From positions 372,001-436,000 of the forward strand of contig JBCAML010000021.1 in the NCBI GenBank assembly GCA_038503075.1: a DNA stretch of 64,000 nt, written 5' to 3'. The position numbers were made by a program, and so were the translations under genes. A model generated the notes under the pieces. It worked only from the letters and a program-made list of their open reading frames with translations. It made no database searches and was not told the DNA's origin. The stretch comes from Gyromitra esculenta (Eukaryota > Ascomycota > Pezizomycetes > Pezizales > Discinaceae). Every line of letters starts with the position of its first letter. The stretch's first letter is position 1. Positions 60,118 through 64,000 of this stretch are shown here, in pieces.

Positions 60118-60464
60118 TCCTGGGTGTACTCGCAACAGGCACAAAGAACCCGAGAACGACTTTTACTGGTAGTAATTTCTGTTTCGCCTTAATTTGGAAC
60201 ATCCGCGACTTGGCTGGTTAGCTCGCATTTGAATTTTCGGGTTCTTTATGCCTGTTGCGAGTATGACGAAACTGGGGTGTGCCGAGTTTCCTGAGAAGTC
60301 GGAAATTAAAATCGATGAGATCAAAGTTCTTCCCTTTCCGAGCTATCAGGAGAATTCTATTTACTCTTCGTAGACGCTACCAACTTTTTCGTGTTTTTTT
60401 TCTCCGCGTTCCGTTGATTCCGGGTGAGATTCGTTACACCTCCAGTTTCGTCATACACCCAGGA
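60118..60464. mobile_element. outer inverted-repeat element, left arm split by a nested MITE
   Basis: The right arm, read inward, is TCCTGGGTGTATGACGAAAC followed by TGGAGGTGTAA (60464 down to about 60434). The left arm begins TCCTGGGTGTA at 60118 and resumes TATGACGAAACTGGGGTGTG only at 60262, after the insertion described next. Removing the insertion leaves a 214-bp element with about 30-bp terminal repeats and a coding-free interior. Confidence 0.75.
60129..60261. mobile_element. 133-bp MITE nested in the left arm of the outer element
   Basis: The ends CTCGCAACAGGCACAAAGAA and the reverse complement of the right end, CTCGCAACAGGCATAAAGAA, continue to CCCG and match at 23 of 24 bases. TA flanks both sides (60127-60128 and 60262-60263). 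The insertion interrupts the outer element exactly at a TA dinucleotide that is intact in the opposite arm (60454-60455), so the empty site is visible within the same molecule. Confidence 0.85.
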
Positions 60465-62753
60465 ACGACTCTATGCTTATCCGCATCCTGTAGTTAGGAT
60501 GTAACAGGCTGAAAAATAAATGGATGCTTCACTCCAAAACTTCTATAGCTTTTGACTCTCACGCAACTGAGAGCTTGACCAAGTAAATTCCTGTGGTTTT
60601 TTTGGGACGTGTTAAATAGATATCTACTGGAGGCGAGTTAGCAGGAGAGATATTGCGCTCCCCGTTACTAGATTCCGGTAACGTATGAAGAATAGGAGTA
60701 CTCGGATAGGAGTTACCTACGTGAAGAACCTGAAAATGCACGTTCTACTTATTGTGGAGGACGAGTAGCATAATGTTTTAGTTAATTATAAAGGTTCCAC
60801 ATTTTAGCTGGTATATATATTCTCTAGTGGGTGGCATTCGGAAGTGCTGCAGCTGCAGCTCTGCAACAAATTGCTTTGTTTTATGATGTCGCCAGCATTG
60901 CCTCACGTATATACATGTATGCAAGCTGATTGTAATTGTAAAAAAATATTTACTTCGATGTTAGAAAAACCGGTTTAGCTTGTTCACAATGGCCATTCGG
61001 AGATCTTAAGTCTTTATAATATAATAATGAAGCCCATAATTCTAAAATTCACATTAGTCTCCCACCAGGACAAGCTTCAGTAAGGGTAGTAGTAACCTTA
61101 ACCTTAACGTATACTGACACCAAACCATAAATCCGAGCCGTTCTGTATACCTGTCACTTGTTGATTTCAGCTATAGAGTACTTCTATCACTGGGATTAGT
61201 ATAGGTCACATGGCTGCATACTCTACAAAACCTTACAACGTCAATAATCGGAGTTTTTAAATAAGCACACTAAACCCAATTACACAATGATAGAAGGTTG
61301 AAACCCTGAAAAAGACCTACACCCACGTCTAAATGTAGTTTTCTTTGGTAGAACATAGTCTGCGAAATATCTGACATCTTAGAGATACTCTACCAAGTAT
61401 TCTTCAAGCTTTCAGTGTTATTATTATATTTCATACTGCTTGCATCTACGAGGGATATGGCAACGTCTAGCTGTATATAATATATTCTGCAGCCTCATAA
61501 ACACCTGGAAGATATCGATAAAGTGGCCATGATAGCTTTGAGGATTACCCTTACCCGTCCCCCGTAAATCAAGTGTATTTTGTATTTCTAATCTTTATTA
61601 GCTTGTTGCATGTCACCCCGTACGAGATTAGCATCTGGAACTGCAGATTGATAAACTGCTAGGGTTCATTGCATAAGACAGACTCAGCGTAAATAACTGC
61701 GCATTTAGACCTAGGCCTATCAATCGCAAAAGCACACAGAGGATAAACTTTTGGAGGTGTATAAATGTTCTAGCCAGTCTAGCTCGTAAAAGATGACTAG
61801 TATTGCTTATAATTAGAGTGGTTTAATATGGGATTTCCCGTACCGCAGAATCTCCTCTTCGCGGCTCGACCCGGCCCGGAAATTTGTGATATTAATATCT
61901 TTTTACCCCAGCCCCGCTTTCCTCAGAGCTGGATTTGCCAGATTCCTTATTCACATTTTTTTCTCTAGCATTGTATGCGAAAGTTGGCAAAAATGCTCAA
62001 TGCACATATGTTAGGAACCTTGGGAGTATGGTAGGTTATCTCGATTGCCAACCAACTGATATAGAAAGATGCGATACTCTTTCATGGACTGATTATCATA
62101 TGTTTGCTTTATCAGTTTCTATTGTCAATCACTTAGGTGAAAAATGATTGCCAGTTCCGTGAGTCGGGCATCGAGTGGCACCTTCCCAAATGGCGTTCTA
62201 GAAAGTTAGCCTACATGTCTGTCTACGACGTTAGAGTTTTTGTTCGCATATAAACTCAGTAGTATCTACGTTGGAAATCTTCTCTAGGTACTTAAGCTTG
62301 CTTCCTCCTGTCGCATAAAAATAGGTCACAGTATGATTTCAGCAATACTAGGTATATGTATGAAGTTTTATGCCTACATTCCGTCACGCTCTGTGGGTGT
62401 GGCCTGTAGGATGTTGTTGTTGGTTTTTATCTTTTCTTTCTTTCTGTAGCATCCTTGCAAGCTATGTATCGAAAAATAACAAGACTCGGCGGGGTTAATA
62501 AGATATATCGTAATTGTGTTGTTATACTATTCCCTACTACTCTAGCTAGGTCGAGACCATTGATCGGCCATCGATGATGCCACCAAAGGAAGCTGCGCAT
62601 GAATTACTTCCCCGATCATGCTCACTTAAACCTCGATTCATGATAAAAATCTATTCATCAGGGCGTATGGTCTATGAAATGACCAGTGCACTTGACACAA
62701 AGGGCACTGATATATTGTGATATATTGGTAATCCCAAGCCCTCCAACGAACGA

Positions 62754-63324
62754 ATATATGTTCTGACCGGTTTCTCAAGATTGCCGGTTGACAAACTGGC
62801 CGGCGTCAGGCCGCTTTACAAATGGGTCAACCGGTTTATAAACCGTGCAACTTGATATATCAGCTGGCCGATACCTAAAGTGTTTTTTTCTCTACCGGGA
62901 AAATTGAGTTTGTATGCATATGTCAGATACCACAACTACATGTACTCTGCTTTGATTTGACCGTGCCCACCACAACTAAACCTAACCATTAACTACTTAC
63001 CCCCTTTAGCCCACCCAGCCAGGCAAAGAAAACCTTCGATTTGAAGTAATAAAATCACAAAAAATCGAGCACTGTTCCATTTTCCTCTAAATCCTAGTAT
63101 CCTTAAATAAAATAGATTACAATAAAGAGGGTTTTTAGGTTTGAATTCTACATGGTGTGGGTAGGTGGGCGTGGTCAAAGCAAAGTAGTCTGCATGGTAT
63201 CCTCAACGTTCTTCCAAGCTTTGATTATCGGCCGACTGCAAAAACTTGAACACTTTGGAAACCGGCCAACTGCAAACAGCCCTTTGGAAACCGGTCCCAC
63301 TTACAAACCGGTCAGAACATATAT
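62754..63324. mobile_element. 571-bp non-autonomous element with perfect 20-bp TIRs
   Basis: ATATATGTTCTGACCGGTTT at 62754-62773 is repeated exactly in inverse orientation at 63305-63324. Subterminal sequence is rich in short copies of the same theme in both orientations (ACCGGTTT, GCCGGTT, GGCCGG, AACCGG, several per end within about 110 bp), like the subterminal transposase-binding repeats of hAT or MULE-type elements. There is no transposase frame. Flanks give no unambiguous duplication (a TA or TATA-type target is possible within the AT-rich ends). Confidence 0.8.
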
Positions 63325-63722
63325 GTGCACCATAGCAAGTAGTATGCATATGCAATTAGTATTGGATTAGAGATATGAAACGGGGGCGAAAGATAAATAG
63401 CATACTGTAGATAATTCTCGTAATGGCAGGCCGGACCCTTACGCAAGATATCTCAATGCCTATCCTCAGCGTTACAAGGAACTTGCTTTTTGGATGCTCA
63501 GTCTTCGACTAACTGTCCACGGCTGTAGGTAACGTATCATTTCAAATTTTTGAGGTCGCCTTGTCGTGTGAACTAGGAGTGCGACTGCAAAGTCAACTTC
63601 TCTATTTAAGTAGCATGGCTTCGCCCTCACTCCGCCATTCTCAAGAAATCAAACCTACCTCATACCTCAACCAAAAGCCTTAAATCACAACTCTCGCCTT
63701 ATTTACGCAAACATACTTCAAA

Positions 63723-64000
63723 ATGGCCGCACGCTACACTGTTACCCTCACGATCGAAAACAACCTCGGAGCCGATATGACTATCGTCCAGGGAAGTCCG
63801 AGTCTGTTGTTCGGGGAGGTGGAAGCTGGCGGTGCATTTCCTCACACCATTGGAGCGAACAAGACGTCCATGGACATTGTGATAACTACCAACAACGGTG
63901 AGAATCTCAAGATATTAATTGACAGAAGGAAAAACTAAGCTGACTTGGATATCGTAAAAGCCAATAGCGGTGTTCAGGGAAACGCTACCTACAAGACTAC
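63723..64000 (+). CDS. small protein of unknown function, 3' end outside window
   Basis: Exon 1 is 63723-63897, a 63-nt GT-AG intron follows (63898-63960), and exon 2 begins at 63961 in phase and is cut by the window end. The visible 72 residues (AARYTVTLTIENNLGADMTI, then VQGSPSLLFGEVEAGG, a Thr/Asn-rich stretch, and ANSGVQGNATYKT) alternate polar and hydrophobic residues as in a beta-sandwich. There is no signal peptide. A TATTTAAG box about 120 bp upstream and an A/C-rich leader support a real promoter. The N-terminal look (xVTIxNN, then SxxxGxxxxGG) is loosely like small fungal beta-sandwich proteins such as aegerolysins, but the resemblance is too weak to assign. Confidence 0.6.

Larger units (their letters stand above)
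54811..63722. other. 8.9-kb repeat-rich gene desert
   Basis: After the OST1 3' flank no confident gene is found until 63.7 kb. In order it contains a 55-bp duplication (55675), a degenerate 115-bp tandem array (55.99-56.86 kb), an 83-bp minisatellite (57.16-57.5 kb) with fragmentary coding-like minus-strand frames around it, and three inverted-repeat elements at 59843-60075, 60118-60464 (with one nested inside) and 62754-63324. The segments 58.7-59.8 and 60.5-62.7 kb are AT-rich with nothing recognisable. Confidence 0.55.

Noticed and set aside
1..64000. CRISPR arrays, prokaryotic operons, secondary-metabolite cluster
   Set aside because: No direct-repeat/spacer pattern, genes are intron-bearing and eukaryotic, and no PKS, NRPS, terpene synthase or P450 is present.

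Overview
This is a nuclear chromosome segment of a filamentous ascomycete (Pezizomycotina). Split genes have short introns, mostly about 50-100 nt, with GT-AG borders. The gene set is fungal: a Zn2Cys6/Fungal_trans regulator, a Rua1_C-type regulator, Sip3/LAM, Vam7 and HRD3. Long gene-poor, TE-littered stretches separate compact genes, which would suit a repeat-rich Pezizomycete (truffle or morel relatives). That placement is inference; no rRNA or species marker is present.

Layout. 0-5.5 kb: 3' part of a PSR1/2-type NIF phosphatase (+), a 299-bp TA-flanked MITE, and SDS22 (+). 7.6-14 kb: a SET protein (-), a WDR89-like WD40 protein (+) and HRD3 (+). 14-18 kb: no gene seen. 18-19.7 kb: an alpha/beta hydrolase (-) with two microexons. 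21-28.3 kb: a Zn2Cys6 regulator (+) and a mitochondrial AFG3/YTA12 m-AAA protease (+). 29.4-30.4 kb: ARV1 (-), then a 3-kb gap with a 193-bp MITE. 33.7-38.8 kb: a DNAJC7-like TPR/J protein (-) and a Rua1_C regulator (-). 39-45 kb: a gene-poor block with a degenerate repeat family. 45-49.8 kb: a SIP3/LAM contact-site protein (-), divergent from VAM7 (+, 50.7-51.9 kb). 53.2-54.8 kb: OST1 (+). 54.8-63.7 kb: a repeat-rich desert with a degenerate 115-bp tandem array, an 83-bp minisatellite, several inverted-repeat elements (one nested in another) and no clear gene. 63.7 kb to the end: the start of a small unknown gene cut by the window edge.

Functionally this is a housekeeping neighbourhood, not a cluster. 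Several genes act in ER and endomembrane biology (HRD3 in ERAD, OST1 in N-glycosylation, ARV1 and SIP3/LAM in sterol/lipid handling, VAM7 in vacuole fusion). Others act in protein folding and turnover (DNAJC7-like, m-AAA protease), phosphatase control (PSR-like, SDS22) or transcription. They are not arranged as one system. For nine genes the predicted splice junctions close in frame from start to stop (or from the window edge), which makes those models strong. I saw no tRNA, rRNA, CRISPR array or complete autonomous transposon. The most unusual material is non-coding: the MITE-like elements, the 42-44 kb repeat family, the 55-57.5 kb arrays and an apparent excess of the palindrome TACATGTA outside genes.
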